Positions 8,891-16,292 of a DNA stretch of 32,487 bases are shown piece after piece. The translations under genes and the position numbers were made by a program. The first letter of the stretch is position 1; the number at the start of each line of letters is the position of its first letter. The notes beneath the pieces were generated by a model, which saw only the letters and a list, made by a program, of their open reading frames with translations, was not told the DNA's origin and made no database searches. The DNA comes from JBFELO01 sp041552055. GTDB lineage: Bacteria > Acidobacteriota > Thermoanaerobaculia > Thermoanaerobaculales > Sulfomarinibacteraceae. Where the stretch lies: assembly GCA_041552055.1 (NCBI GenBank), contig JBFELO010000044.1:1-32487 (forward strand). Reading direction: 5' to 3'.

Positions 8891-10363
8891 ATGCGATCGA
8901 CTTTGGAGCAGATCCGGACCGCACTCGCGTCGGCCTATCCGATCACGCTCCTGGTGAGTCCCGAGGAGGAGAGACTCGAACGACTGCTCGGAAGATTCGC
9001 CGCGGCGGCCAAGCCCGAGCCGCTGCCGGTCACGGTGTGGAACTGCGTGGACGGGTTCTCGAATGGCGACGGGGGCACCCTCACCGAGCCGATCTCGGCT
9101 CTTGACTGGATCTCTGGAGATGCGCCGCGCGGGATCTACCTCTTCAAGGACATGGGCGAGTTCCTCGACGATCGCCGAATCCTCCGCAAGCTCCGCGACA
9201 CGTCGATGAAGATTCGCAACACCGGTCGATTTCTCTTCCTGCTCAAGCAGAACGCGCTCATCCCCGAGCCGCTCAAGCCGATCACCTATGTGGTGCTGTC
9301 GCTGTTCCCGGACGAGAGCGAACTCGAGGAGCTTGTGCGGTCGATGCTCAACCAACATCCGACGACCGAGGAGAAGTTCGAGCTGCTCGTGGGCTCGCTC
9401 AAGGGCATGAGTCTGACGGAGGTGGAGCACCTGCTTCGGCGACTCCTCGGCCGCCACACGGCGCTCGACGAAAACTTCTTCGCAGAGGTCCTCGAGGAGA
9501 AAGAACAGGTGACCCGTCGCGAGGGCATCCTGGAGTTCGTTCCCCCGGACGAGAATCTCGCCCAGCTGGGCGGTCTCGACCAGCTCAAGTCGTGGGTGCG
9601 GGAGCGCGCCACGTTGTTCGAACCCGACGCCCGCCGCCGTGGGATGCCGATCCCGAAAGGCGTGCTCATGATGGGCATTTCCGGCTGCGGCAAGAGCCTC
9701 GCGGTCAAGGTCATCGCCCGCGAGTGGCAGCTGCCATTGTTCCGGCTCGACATGAACCTGGTGTTCGCCGGGGTCCAGGGGACGGCGGAGTGGGTGTTCA
9801 ACCGTGCGCTCGAAGCGGTTGAGTCGGTGGCCCCGGCGGTGCTCTGGATCGACGAGATCGAGATGGGCGTCGCCGGCTACCACGAGGGCGAGGCCGGATC
9901 CCTCACCCGGATCTTCTCGACATTCCTCACCTGGATGCAGGAACACCGTGCGGACGTGTTCGTGGCCGCCACTGCAAACCGGATCAACCTGCTACCGGCC
10001 GAGGTCATTCGCAAGGGTCGATTTGACCAGGTGTTTTTTATCGACCTGCCCAACGACGAGGAGCGGAAGGAGATCCTGAGCATCCATCTCCAGCGCAACG
10101 GGCTCGAGCCTTCAAATTACGACCTCATCCTCCTGTCCTCTGCCACACGGGCCTGGAACGGCGCCGAAATCGAGCAGGCCGTCGCGCAGGCAAAGATCAC
10201 GGCCCACGCCGCCGGGGTCGACGTGACGCAGAACGCTCTGCTGGCCGCGTTCGCCAAGATCATTCCGCTGTCTCGCACGATGGAAGATCAGCTCAAGGCG
10301 ATTCGCTCGTGGGCCCGGACCCGGGCACTCCCCGCCACCACCGCGAGCCAGCCTCAGATGTAA
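8891..10363 (+). CDS. Ycf46-like AAA ATPase
   Basis: 490 residues. The N-terminal half (1-~215) is a degenerate domain without a P-loop. The signature FVPPDENLAQLGGLDQLKSW then leads into a complete AAA module: Walker A GISGCGKS (262-269), Walker B LWIDE (D321, E322), sensor 1 in ATAN (N363) and a conserved Arg in KGRFD. This order, an inactive first half followed by an 'LGGLDxLKxW' linker and one active AAA domain, is that of the Ycf46 family known from cyanobacteria and plastids and scattered in other bacteria. Biochemistry of the family is poorly known; a remodelling ATPase in the cytoplasm is the safe statement. The stop TAA is followed directly by the histidine kinase gene, implying coupled expression. 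Confidence 0.88.
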   Translation: MRSTLEQIRTALASAYPITLLVSPEEERLERLLGRFAAAAKPEPLPVTVWNCVDGFSNGDGGTLTEPISALDWISGDAPRGIYLFKDMGEFLDDRRILRKLRDTSMKIRNTGRFLFLLKQNALIPEPLKPITYVVLSLFPDESELEELVRSMLNQHPTTEEKFELLVGSLKGMSLTEVEHLLRRLLGRHTALDENFFAEVLEEKEQVTRREGILEFVPPDENLAQLGGLDQLKSWVRERATLFEPDARRRGMPIPKGVLMMGISGCGKSLAVKVIAREWQLPLFRLDMNLVFAGVQGTAEWVFNRALEAVESVAPAVLWIDEIEMGVAGYHEGEAGSLTRIFSTFLTWMQEHRADVFVAATANRINLLPAEVIRKGRFDQVFFIDLPNDEERKEILSIHLQRNGLEPSNYDLILLSSATRAWNGAEIEQAVAQAKITAHAAGVDVTQNALLAAFAKIIPLSRTMEDQLKAIRSWARTRALPATTASQPQM

Positions 10364-10375
10364 TTGGAGTTCCAA

Positions 10376-11071
10376 TTGTCCGGATCCACTAGCACGTCCA
10401 ACGAGTCACCACCTCTCGACGCCGAGTGGCTGGTCAACCAGATCGCCCACACCCTGCGGAACCCGATCTTCGCCGCCATGGTCCAGGCGGAGGCACTCAT
10501 GGTGCGGGCCGAGAAGTCCGAGGCGACCACAAAGGCCATGCAGCTGGTTCACCGTCAGCTCAAACGACTCGAGGGAGACCTCGAGGAGATGCTCCTCTAC
10601 GGGCGACCGGCCACGATCAACCGGCGTCAGTTCGATCTCGTCCGCCTGGTGGAGCAGCTGGTCGATATCTACCAGATCGGTGAGACCGAGGCCCCCGCTC
10701 AGGTCGAACTGATCTCCTGCGGCAGCCTCGACGTCGACCTCGATCCGGACGCCGTGCGCATCATTCTCGACCGTATGGTCGTGAACTCCATCCAGCACTC
10801 CGATCCCCCCCACCATATCCGTATCGATGTCACGGCTCCAGATGACCGCACCGCGTGCCTGACCGTGGCCGACGAAGGCGAGGGGATTGCCGAGGACGTC
10901 AAGGAGAAGATGTTCCTGCCGTTCTACCCGCAGCACAGCGGTCGACCAGGGCTGGGTCTGGCGGTGGCCTCGAAGTTCGCTCACATGCTCGGGGGGCGAA
11001 TCGAGATCGAGTCCGAGCCCGGGAAAGGCACCACGGCGCGCTGCACTCTCCCGGTCAGCCCCGGCACGTGA
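10376..11071 (+). CDS. short soluble sensor histidine kinase without a sensor domain
   Basis: About 231 residues. TTG 10376 is preceded by GGAG (10366-10369) at 6-nt spacing, which is why I prefer it to TTG 10364 directly after the upstream stop. Seen: a dimerisation/phosphoacceptor helix with HTLRNP (H25), N box ILDRMVVNSIQHS, G1 box DEGEGI and G2 box GRPGLGLAVA of the GHKL ATPase domain. There is no membrane segment and no PAS, GAF or HAMP domain: the protein starts about 24 residues before the catalytic His. It must therefore take its input from a partner, and the directly coupled Ycf46-like ATPase is the obvious candidate (inference). No response regulator is encoded in the window. Confidence 0.85.
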   Translation: MSGSTSTSNESPPLDAEWLVNQIAHTLRNPIFAAMVQAEALMVRAEKSEATTKAMQLVHRQLKRLEGDLEEMLLYGRPATINRRQFDLVRLVEQLVDIYQIGETEAPAQVELISCGSLDVDLDPDAVRIILDRMVVNSIQHSDPPHHIRIDVTAPDDRTACLTVADEGEGIAEDVKEKMFLPFYPQHSGRPGLGLAVASKFAHMLGGRIEIESEPGKGTTARCTLPVSPGT

Positions 11072-11091
11072 TCGCCGATACCCGATAGGCC

Positions 11092-12045
11092 GTGTCTCCA
11101 GACCTACACTCCACGACCCTCCTGGTCATGCCTGCCGAGCGGGGACTCCGCCTCGACCAGTTCCTGGCGGCCGCCACGACCCTCTCCCGAAGGGCCGGGC
11201 GCCGGCTGATCGACGAGGGATCGGTGCGCCGCAACGGGCAGCCGGCTCGAGTCCAATCTCGAATGGTGGACGTCGCGGACGTGATCAACATCTCACGGCC
11301 GGCCGTGGAGATCGGCGCTACGGAGCGCCCGACCGTTGAATTACCCACGATTCTGTTCGAGGACGACTGGGTCCTGGCGGCCGACAAACCGAGCGGCATC
11401 CTCTCCCAGCCGTCCGAGTCGTCCGAAGACGCAGACCTCGCATTCGACCAGATCGTGCTGCTCGGCATCGCTGCGAGGGACGGTCATCGGCCCTTCCTGA
11501 GGCTCGTTCACCGCCTGGACCGCCTCACCAGCGGTGTCGTGCTCTTCGGTCGCACTCCGGACGCGATGCGCCCCCTCACCGTGGCATGGGCGTCAGGAAC
11601 TGTTGACCGCCGCTACCTGGCGGTCGTGGAGGGGCACCCCCCGTTCGACGTCAAGGAGGTGGACCGACCGATCGACCGTGACCCCGAACACGAGTGGAGG
11701 TTCGTCGCGGGCCCCGGCGGCCGGCCGGCGCACACGTCCATTCGAGTTGTTGACCGTCTCCCCACTGGGCTGGCGCTCCTCGAGTGTCGGCTCCTGACCG
11801 GCCGCACCCATCAGGTCCGAGTCCACCTCGCCGCTATAGGCCACCCCGTGGCCGGCGACAGCCTTTACGGAGGTCGACGGTCCAACGAGGCCGTGCGGCC
11901 GCTCCTGCACGCCACCTTTCTGTCGTTCCCCCATCCGCGAAGCGACGAACGCTGCACGTTGGTCTGCCCACCCCCGGCGGATTTCGACAGTTTCCTGACA
12001 GCGCGGGTCGCCGCCTGCATCGAAGAACTCCAGCACTGCAACTGA
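11092..12045 (+). CDS. RluA-family pseudouridine synthase
   Basis: 317 residues from GTG 11092, 20 nt after the kinase; ATG 11128 is an alternative. An S4 RNA-binding domain comes first (LRLDQFLAAATTLSRRAGRR, ~17-70), then the catalytic domain with DDWVLAADKPSGILSQ and the family motif HRLDRLTSG (H140-G148), in which D143 is the catalytic aspartate. LLTGRTHQVRVHLAAIGHPV is the second diagnostic block. Members isomerise uridine to pseudouridine in 23S rRNA or tRNA; which site this one modifies cannot be read from sequence alone. It probably belongs to the same transcript as the AAA ATPase and kinase. Confidence 0.92.
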   Translation: MSPDLHSTTLLVMPAERGLRLDQFLAAATTLSRRAGRRLIDEGSVRRNGQPARVQSRMVDVADVINISRPAVEIGATERPTVELPTILFEDDWVLAADKPSGILSQPSESSEDADLAFDQIVLLGIAARDGHRPFLRLVHRLDRLTSGVVLFGRTPDAMRPLTVAWASGTVDRRYLAVVEGHPPFDVKEVDRPIDRDPEHEWRFVAGPGGRPAHTSIRVVDRLPTGLALLECRLLTGRTHQVRVHLAAIGHPVAGDSLYGGRRSNEAVRPLLHATFLSFPHPRSDERCTLVCPPPADFDSFLTARVAACIEELQHCN

Positions 12046-12060
12046 CATATCGAAACCCGC

Positions 12061-12066
12061 TATAAT
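12061..12066 (+). promoter_or_regulatory. -10 box TATAAT, 7 nt before ATG
   Basis: A perfect consensus TATAAT ends 7 nt before ATG 12074, which would place the transcription start on the start codon. The -35 region is poor: CTGACA at 12042 gives only a 13-nt spacer. This is the clearest leaderless-type promoter in the window. Confidence 0.6.
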
Positions 12067-12073
12067 CCGCTCG

Positions 12074-12601
12074 ATGACCTGGGGTTTCGTGTACCTTCTC
12101 GTGTTTCTCGGAGGATTGACGTTGGCCATCGTCACTGGCCTGGCGAGGCGCGTCCTCCACCCCAGCGAGCTGTGCGGCGAGGTCACCGCTCCGTCGCACG
12201 AACACTGGCACAGCCAGCACCGACCCCAGTCGGACGTCGTCGTCTCGTTTGCCGTTCTGTTCGGACTGGCGACGTTGCTGATCCATGGGGTCATGGCGCT
12301 GGACCCGACACGCGAGATCCTGATCGGCTCCGCTGTGGGCCTGCTTGGAGCCGCCGTCATCAAGTCGTGGATGGGCCGGATCTGCGATCCGAGGCGTCAG
12401 ACCGAAGGGCGTCCGGACCACGCGACCGTGATCCGTCCGATTCCCGCCAACGGCTTCGGACAGGTCGAAATCTCGGTTGCCGGAACACGACTCAAGCTGG
12501 CCGCCAAGTCGTCCACTGGATCCGCGATCCAGCCTGGCACCGAGGTCGACATTCTCGACCATCGGGAGTCGGTCGTGATCGTCTCCCCGTCCGCGACCTG
12601 A
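12074..12601 (+). CDS. NfeD-like membrane protein with C-terminal OB domain
   Basis: 175 residues with no recognisable Shine-Dalgarno. Three likely membrane helices (about 5-25, 56-78 and 82-100) are followed by a C-terminal beta-rich domain (~115-172) with the pattern IRPIPANGFGQVEIS...PGTEVDILDHRESVVIV, typical of NfeD/YqiJ OB-folds. Such proteins usually partner flotillin/SPFH proteins or membrane proteases, none of which is nearby. The stop TGA overlaps the ATG of the Maf gene (TGATG), so the two are translationally coupled. The NfeD assignment rests on the topology and the OB-like tail; confidence is moderate. Confidence 0.6.
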   Translation: MTWGFVYLLVFLGGLTLAIVTGLARRVLHPSELCGEVTAPSHEHWHSQHRPQSDVVVSFAVLFGLATLLIHGVMALDPTREILIGSAVGLLGAAVIKSWMGRICDPRRQTEGRPDHATVIRPIPANGFGQVEISVAGTRLKLAAKSSTGSAIQPGTEVDILDHRESVVIVSPSAT

Positions 12602-13215
12602 TGCCCGTGCAGGTCGAGCCGTGCCTCGTCCTGGCGAGCGCATCGCCCCGCAGGCGTCAGCTACTCGATGTGGTCGGCGTCCGCTACCGAGTCCACCCCG
12701 CCGACACCGACGAACATCAACGTCCGGGCGAGGACGGCGCCGCGTTCGCGCTGCGGGCCGCCCGGGACAAGGCTTTGGCGGTCTCGCGGCTGGACAATGC
12801 GTGTCCCGTTCTCGGCTCCGACACGGTCGTCGAAATCGGAGATCTCACCCTCGGGAAGCCGAGATCGCGCGACGAGGCCGCCAAGATGCTCCGGAGTTTG
12901 TCGAACGCGACCCATAGGGTCCACACCGGGCTCGCGCTCGCGGTCGGCGACCGCTGCGAGGCCCTGCTGGACACCGCGTCGGTTCGATTCGCGGCGCTCA
13001 GCGAAGAGACGATCCGCTGGTACCTCGGCACGGACGAACCGATGGACAAGGCGGGTGCATACGCGATCCAGGGACGTGGTGGTCTCCTGGTGGCCGGGCT
13101 CGACGGCTCACCCCACACGGTGGTCGGCCTCCCGATTCACCGACTCCCCGAGCTGTTCACCAGGGTCGGCCTCGATTTCTGGGAGTTCGTACACAACCCG
13201 AACGAGCGACCGTAG
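12601..13215 (+). CDS. maf: Maf-type nucleoside triphosphate pyrophosphatase
   Basis: 204 residues starting at ATG 12601, which overlaps the previous stop; an open frame running back to 12172 lies inside the NfeD-like gene and is not the start. Seen: ASASPRRRQLL near the N terminus, GSDTVV with catalytic D74, LGKPRSRDEAAKML, VHTGLAL, and DKAGAYAIQGRGG near the C terminus. These are the diagnostic Maf/YhdE motifs. The family hydrolyses non-canonical or modified nucleotides (dTTP/UTP or m7GTP type) to monophosphates plus pyrophosphate, as house-cleaning or in septum-related regulation. The substrate class cannot be fixed here. It is the last gene of the forward block, followed by a hexamer-repeat hairpin region. 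Confidence 0.94.
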   Translation: MPVQVEPCLVLASASPRRRQLLDVVGVRYRVHPADTDEHQRPGEDGAAFALRAARDKALAVSRLDNACPVLGSDTVVEIGDLTLGKPRSRDEAAKMLRSLSNATHRVHTGLALAVGDRCEALLDTASVRFAALSEETIRWYLGTDEPMDKAGAYAIQGRGGLLVAGLDGSPHTVVGLPIHRLPELFTRVGLDFWEFVHNPNERP

Positions 13216-13230
13216 CCCGCCGGGGACAAC

Positions 13231-13339
13231 ACCGTCTCCGTATCCGTATCCGTATCCGTCTCCGTTTCCGTCTCCGAGTTTCTCGGAGGGAGCGGATCGT
13301 CAGCTCGGAGACGGATACGGATACGGAAACGGGCACGGG
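13231..13339. repeat. CG-hexamer array with inverted arms
   Basis: The left arm (13231-13278) is eight hexamers, mostly TCCGTA, TCCGTC and TCCGTT. The right arm (13304-13339) is six hexamers of the complementary type (GACGGA, TACGGA, AACGGG). Every unit has CG at positions 3-4. A 22-nt stretch, 13243-13264, is the exact reverse complement of 13306-13327. The array fills the gap between the convergent maf and DUF-like genes, where it could form a large hairpin or cruciform and act as a two-way transcription block (inference). Confidence 0.85.
13272..13288. terminator. 7-bp hairpin CTCCGAG-TTT-CTCGGAG
   Basis: A perfect 7-bp stem with a TTT loop lies at the centre of the hexamer array, between two converging genes. 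No T-run follows on either strand, so a classical intrinsic terminator is not proven. Confidence 0.4.
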
Positions 13340-13377
13340 TGAATACCCGACGAGCGAGCACGAGCGGCGAGCTCGAG

Positions 13378-13671
13378 CTAATCGCCTACTTTGATGGGTT
13401 CGCCGAGCTGCACGAACGAGAATCGCGAGAAGATGTGGTGTCCGTTGAAATCGAGCACGCGAACGTCCTCGGCCCGCTCGAGGTCCGACGCGATGACGTC
13501 GAAGGGCACGCCGTAGATTCGCTTGACATCTTCGATCGGGACTTCATAGGCGATGAACTTCGCGATCCCCTTGTGTTGGAGCTTGCCCACCAGGCGCTCG
13601 TCGACGAGCGAGGAATACGTGGTGAGGATGAGGATCGGTCCCGTGCCCGAGAAGATGATGTAGGCGCGCAT
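13378..13671 (-). CDS. small protein of unknown function, paralogue A
   Basis: About 97 residues from the ATG at 13671 (MRAYIIF), which has GGAG 9 nt upstream; an ATG at 13689 would add six residues. I do not recognise a family. Seen: a predicted alpha/beta protein with a hydrophobic strand GPILILT, then the conserved core GIAKFIAYEVPIEDVKRIYG and a C-terminal VLDFNGHHIF. There is no signal peptide or membrane helix. It is the second gene of a tandem pair with the paralogue at 13756-14049; by hand alignment about 57 of 97 positions are identical. The two are 84 nt apart and probably co-transcribed. Confidence 0.75.
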   Translation of the reverse strand: MRAYIIFSGTGPILILTTYSSLVDERLVGKLQHKGIAKFIAYEVPIEDVKRIYGVPFDVIASDLERAEDVRVLDFNGHHIFSRFSFVQLGEPIKVGD

Positions 13672-13755
13672 CTTGAGTGACTCCGACATCGGATGATGAG
13701 GAAATTGTACCCCGGACCCGTGTCTGAATCACCCTCGGTGGACCACGGGGGTGCT

Positions 13756-14049
13756 TCAGTGCTCGAATCGGATCGGCGCCCCGAGCTCGGACAGCGTGAA
13801 TGTGTCGAATATGTGTGGACCGTTGAAGTCGAGAACCCGCATCTCCTTGCCGTGCTCGAGATCTGCCGCAACCACCTCGAACGGCACTCCGTACATTCGA
13901 TGCACGTCATCGATGGGGACCTCGTAGGCTATGAACTTGTCGATCCCACGGCGCTGAAGAGCCTGAACGAGCGGCGTGTCGGTGACGGCCGGGCAGGAGG
14001 TGAGGATGAGGATCGGTCCCGTTTCCGTGAAGACGAGATAAGCTCTCAT
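13756..14049 (-). CDS. small protein of unknown function, paralogue B
   Basis: 97 residues from ATG 14049 (MRAYLVF), preceded by a purine-rich AAGGGGGG that fits a ribosome site; ATG 14067 and an ORF start at 14124 are less likely because the paralogue aligns from MRAY. It shares with copy A the blocks TGPILILT, KFIAYEVPI, DV.R.YGVPF, RVLDFNG and HIF, while surface positions differ (acidic against basic), as expected for duplicates that are both maintained. The function is unknown. It is the upstream gene of the pair, so any promoter lies in 14050-14323. Confidence 0.78.
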   Translation of the reverse strand: MRAYLVFTETGPILILTSCPAVTDTPLVQALQRRGIDKFIAYEVPIDDVHRMYGVPFEVVAADLEHGKEMRVLDFNGPHIFDTFTLSELGAPIRFEH

Positions 14050-14323
14050 CGACGCCCCCCTTGACATGGTCGTGCCGTGCGACTTACTCATAATGTGGGT
14101 CCGTGGGCTGGACGGCGTCAACATTCAATCGATCAAATGTGCACGGACTCGCCGAGAACCGTGAAAAATCGACGTCAAAAAGTGACCTGAAGCCCATATC
14201 GCGCACCCGTTCATGCGGACTGGCCAGCTTGACGGCCCTCCCCTTGAGTGGGGTTCGCCGACGGGTCGCATCCGTTCCCGGAAGCCGAGAGTTGTGGGTC
14301 TTCGCATGATGCGTGCCCGGATC
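14050..14323 (-). other. intergenic region upstream of the paralogue pair
   Basis: 274 nt between the amidase stop and paralogue B. Read on the minus strand it holds TTGACG followed 20 nt later by CATTAT, a weak promoter candidate with too long a spacer. Short open frames here lack coding composition. It is visibly more A/T-rich around 14130-14200 than the flanks. No hairpin with a T-run was seen. Confidence 0.4.
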
Positions 14324-16087
14324 TCAGCCCGAGCCGGAAAACGCGGCCGCCATCCCCTCCACGACGCCCCTGGCGAACTCCTCGCGCCACCGGCGATCGA
14401 CCAACAGGGACCGGTCCGCCTCGTTGGCCATGTTGCAGCACTCCACGAGCACGGCATTCTGGGCGGCCGTGTAACGCAACACGGCCGGCACCCAACTCCG
14501 GCGTCCCCTGAGCACCCGATCTCGCACCGGGTCGTCCGGGTGGACCTCGACCCGGTTGCGATCGAGGCTGTCGATGATGTGCTCCGCGAGCCGGCGCGAG
14601 GATGCCTCGACCCGCGCCTTGAACTCGCTGCCGAGACGTATCGTGGGATGGTTGCGGTACTCGGCGAAGCGTTTGATGTCGCGCCGATCCACCGTGTACG
14701 TCGTGGGCCGTAAATAGCGCGACGGGACGTACACCATCGCGCCCCGAACCGACGGGTGGAGCGAGTCGGCGTGGACCGACAGGAAGACTGTCTTTGACCG
14801 GGGGACTCGACTGTCGAGGCGGTTGAGAATGATGTCGTTGGTCAGATACCAACGCAGGTGAACTCCCAACACCGAGTCGGTCAGGTCGTACTGCGGGCGT
14901 GTCAGCAGGAAGTGACTCCTGTGCTGCGGGAGCCGATCGCGATCGGGCACGTCGAATCCACGATTCGCGTCCTTCCGGGTCACCCACACCTTTGCCCGGG
15001 TGTGCCGCTCGAGGTTCGACTTGATCCGACACGCGACGTCGTACACGTACGTCGCCTCCCACAGTTCGCCGACGATGGCCCCCGTGTCCGTGCCGCCGTG
15101 GCCGGCGTCGATCACCACGTGCACCCCCGAGAGGTCCGTCGCCTTGACGATCTCGAGAAACTGGCCGAGCTCGCGCCGTTCCTCCTCCCACTCGAGGCGT
15201 CTCGGATCGTCGGTTGGCAGGTATTTCGGAAGCAACAGCTCGAGCGGGATCTTGATCGGATAGCCGATCGGAATGTCGGTCACGTCCTCGATGCCGGATC
15301 GTCGGGCGATCTCACTCGCCGTCGCGTTTACCTGGCTCGCATACACCTGGCCGGTGAAACGCACGACCACGGCCGAGTACAGGGCCTCACCCCTCTGGAG
15401 TTTGTATAGGGCGTATGCACCCCGATCATCCGCACCGTACGTCAGCGGCGAATCGTCGCCGGCGGGCACATCGGCTCTCGGCACCGGCGTCGTGACCACG
15501 GCAGGGATCAGCGAACGGAACTCTTGTCGAAGCGCGCTGGCAGGGATCAGGAGCTTTCGACCACGCCGGGGACCTGCCGCGGCTTCGCCGGGGTTGGCTG
15601 CCCGAAGCACGGCTGCGTCGCCCTGGCCATCGGCGAACAGATCGGCGAGAAGAATCCAGCTCTCCTCCCCCCCACCGAATGGATCGAGCACCCAGTGCTC
15701 CCACCCGGCTTGCACACGACGATCAGCCGGAAACAACCGGCGGACTGCCTCGATTCGAAGATCCGCACGCAGAGCGGCCACCGGGATGGCGAGCGGCCGG
15801 TCCCGGAGAGGTTGGGAGAGCGTCGGATTGGCGTCATCGACGGTGCGAACGGTCACGTCGTCGGCGCAGTACTTCCTGGTGATCGTGATCCAGCCGTCAC
15901 CCCGGCCCGGCCGCACGATCAGGACGGGCTCCTTGCCGCGATCCCACCTGATGGTGCCGTGCGATTGGAGGTCGGCTTCGATACTCTGGGGTCCCTGTTG
16001 GGCTCCCGTCGCCCGCATGACGGCCAGAGCCACTAACGAAAGCACGGCCGCGATTCGCAGTCGACGACCTACGCGATGAGCCTTCAC
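14324..16087 (-). CDS. secreted N-acetylmuramoyl-L-alanine amidase (Amidase_3)
   Basis: About 587 residues from GTG 16087, chosen because it begins directly with a signal peptide (KAHRVGRRLR, then hydrophobic IAAVLSLVALAV, cleavage near ATGA-QQ) and has GGGG 6 nt upstream; TTG 16132 would add 15 residues. The middle has a LysM-like stretch (YKLQRGEALYSAVV to IGYPIKIP) for glycan binding. The C-terminal zinc amidase domain shows VVIDAGHGGTDTGA (H330), ATYVYDVACRIKSNL, LSVHADS and VLVECCNMAN. Members cleave the amide bond between MurNAc and the stem peptide, in the periplasm. The N-terminal ~250 residues are unusual and I recognise nothing in them. On the minus strand TAAGAT (16174-16179) could be a -10. 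It is transcribed away from the histidine kinase. Confidence 0.88.
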   Translation of the reverse strand: MKAHRVGRRLRIAAVLSLVALAVMRATGAQQGPQSIEADLQSHGTIRWDRGKEPVLIVRPGRGDGWITITRKYCADDVTVRTVDDANPTLSQPLRDRPLAIPVAALRADLRIEAVRRLFPADRRVQAGWEHWVLDPFGGGEESWILLADLFADGQGDAAVLRAANPGEAAAGPRRGRKLLIPASALRQEFRSLIPAVVTTPVPRADVPAGDDSPLTYGADDRGAYALYKLQRGEALYSAVVVRFTGQVYASQVNATASEIARRSGIEDVTDIPIGYPIKIPLELLLPKYLPTDDPRRLEWEEERRELGQFLEIVKATDLSGVHVVIDAGHGGTDTGAIVGELWEATYVYDVACRIKSNLERHTRAKVWVTRKDANRGFDVPDRDRLPQHRSHFLLTRPQYDLTDSVLGVHLRWYLTNDIILNRLDSRVPRSKTVFLSVHADSLHPSVRGAMVYVPSRYLRPTTYTVDRRDIKRFAEYRNHPTIRLGSEFKARVEASSRRLAEHIIDSLDRNRVEVHPDDPVRDRVLRGRRSWVPAVLRYTAAQNAVLVECCNMANEADRSLLVDRRWREEFARGVVEGMAAAFSGSG

Positions 16088-16273
16088 CGCAGGCCCCGCA
16101 CCTGTTTTCAGCTGCCAGCTCAATCTCGCCAACCCCAGTGTGAAACTCGGCGGGGCTTTCCCCTCTGGCCATCATCTTACAGTGACCCGGCGGTGACGCT
16201 GTTTTTCCCGCCATCGTCACCCCGGAGGCTCTGCCCGCACAGCGGTCGAGCCACGATTGAACTCGAGTCGCCC

Positions 16274-16279
16274 TATACT
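16274..16279 (+). promoter_or_regulatory. -10 box TATACT, 13 nt before ATG
   Basis: TATACT lies 13 nt before ATG 16293, with GAGG (16284-16287) 5 nt before the start. TTGAAC at 16257 is too near for a -35. A transcript from here would have a leader of only about 6-7 nt. The box sits in the divergent gap with the amidase. Confidence 0.4.
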
Positions 16280-16292
16280 CGACGAGGGCGCC

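Noticed and set aside
8480..9946. 488-residue minus-strand frame opposite the AAA ATPase
   Set aside because: His/Arg/Glu-rich mirror translation of a gene with intact Walker motifs.
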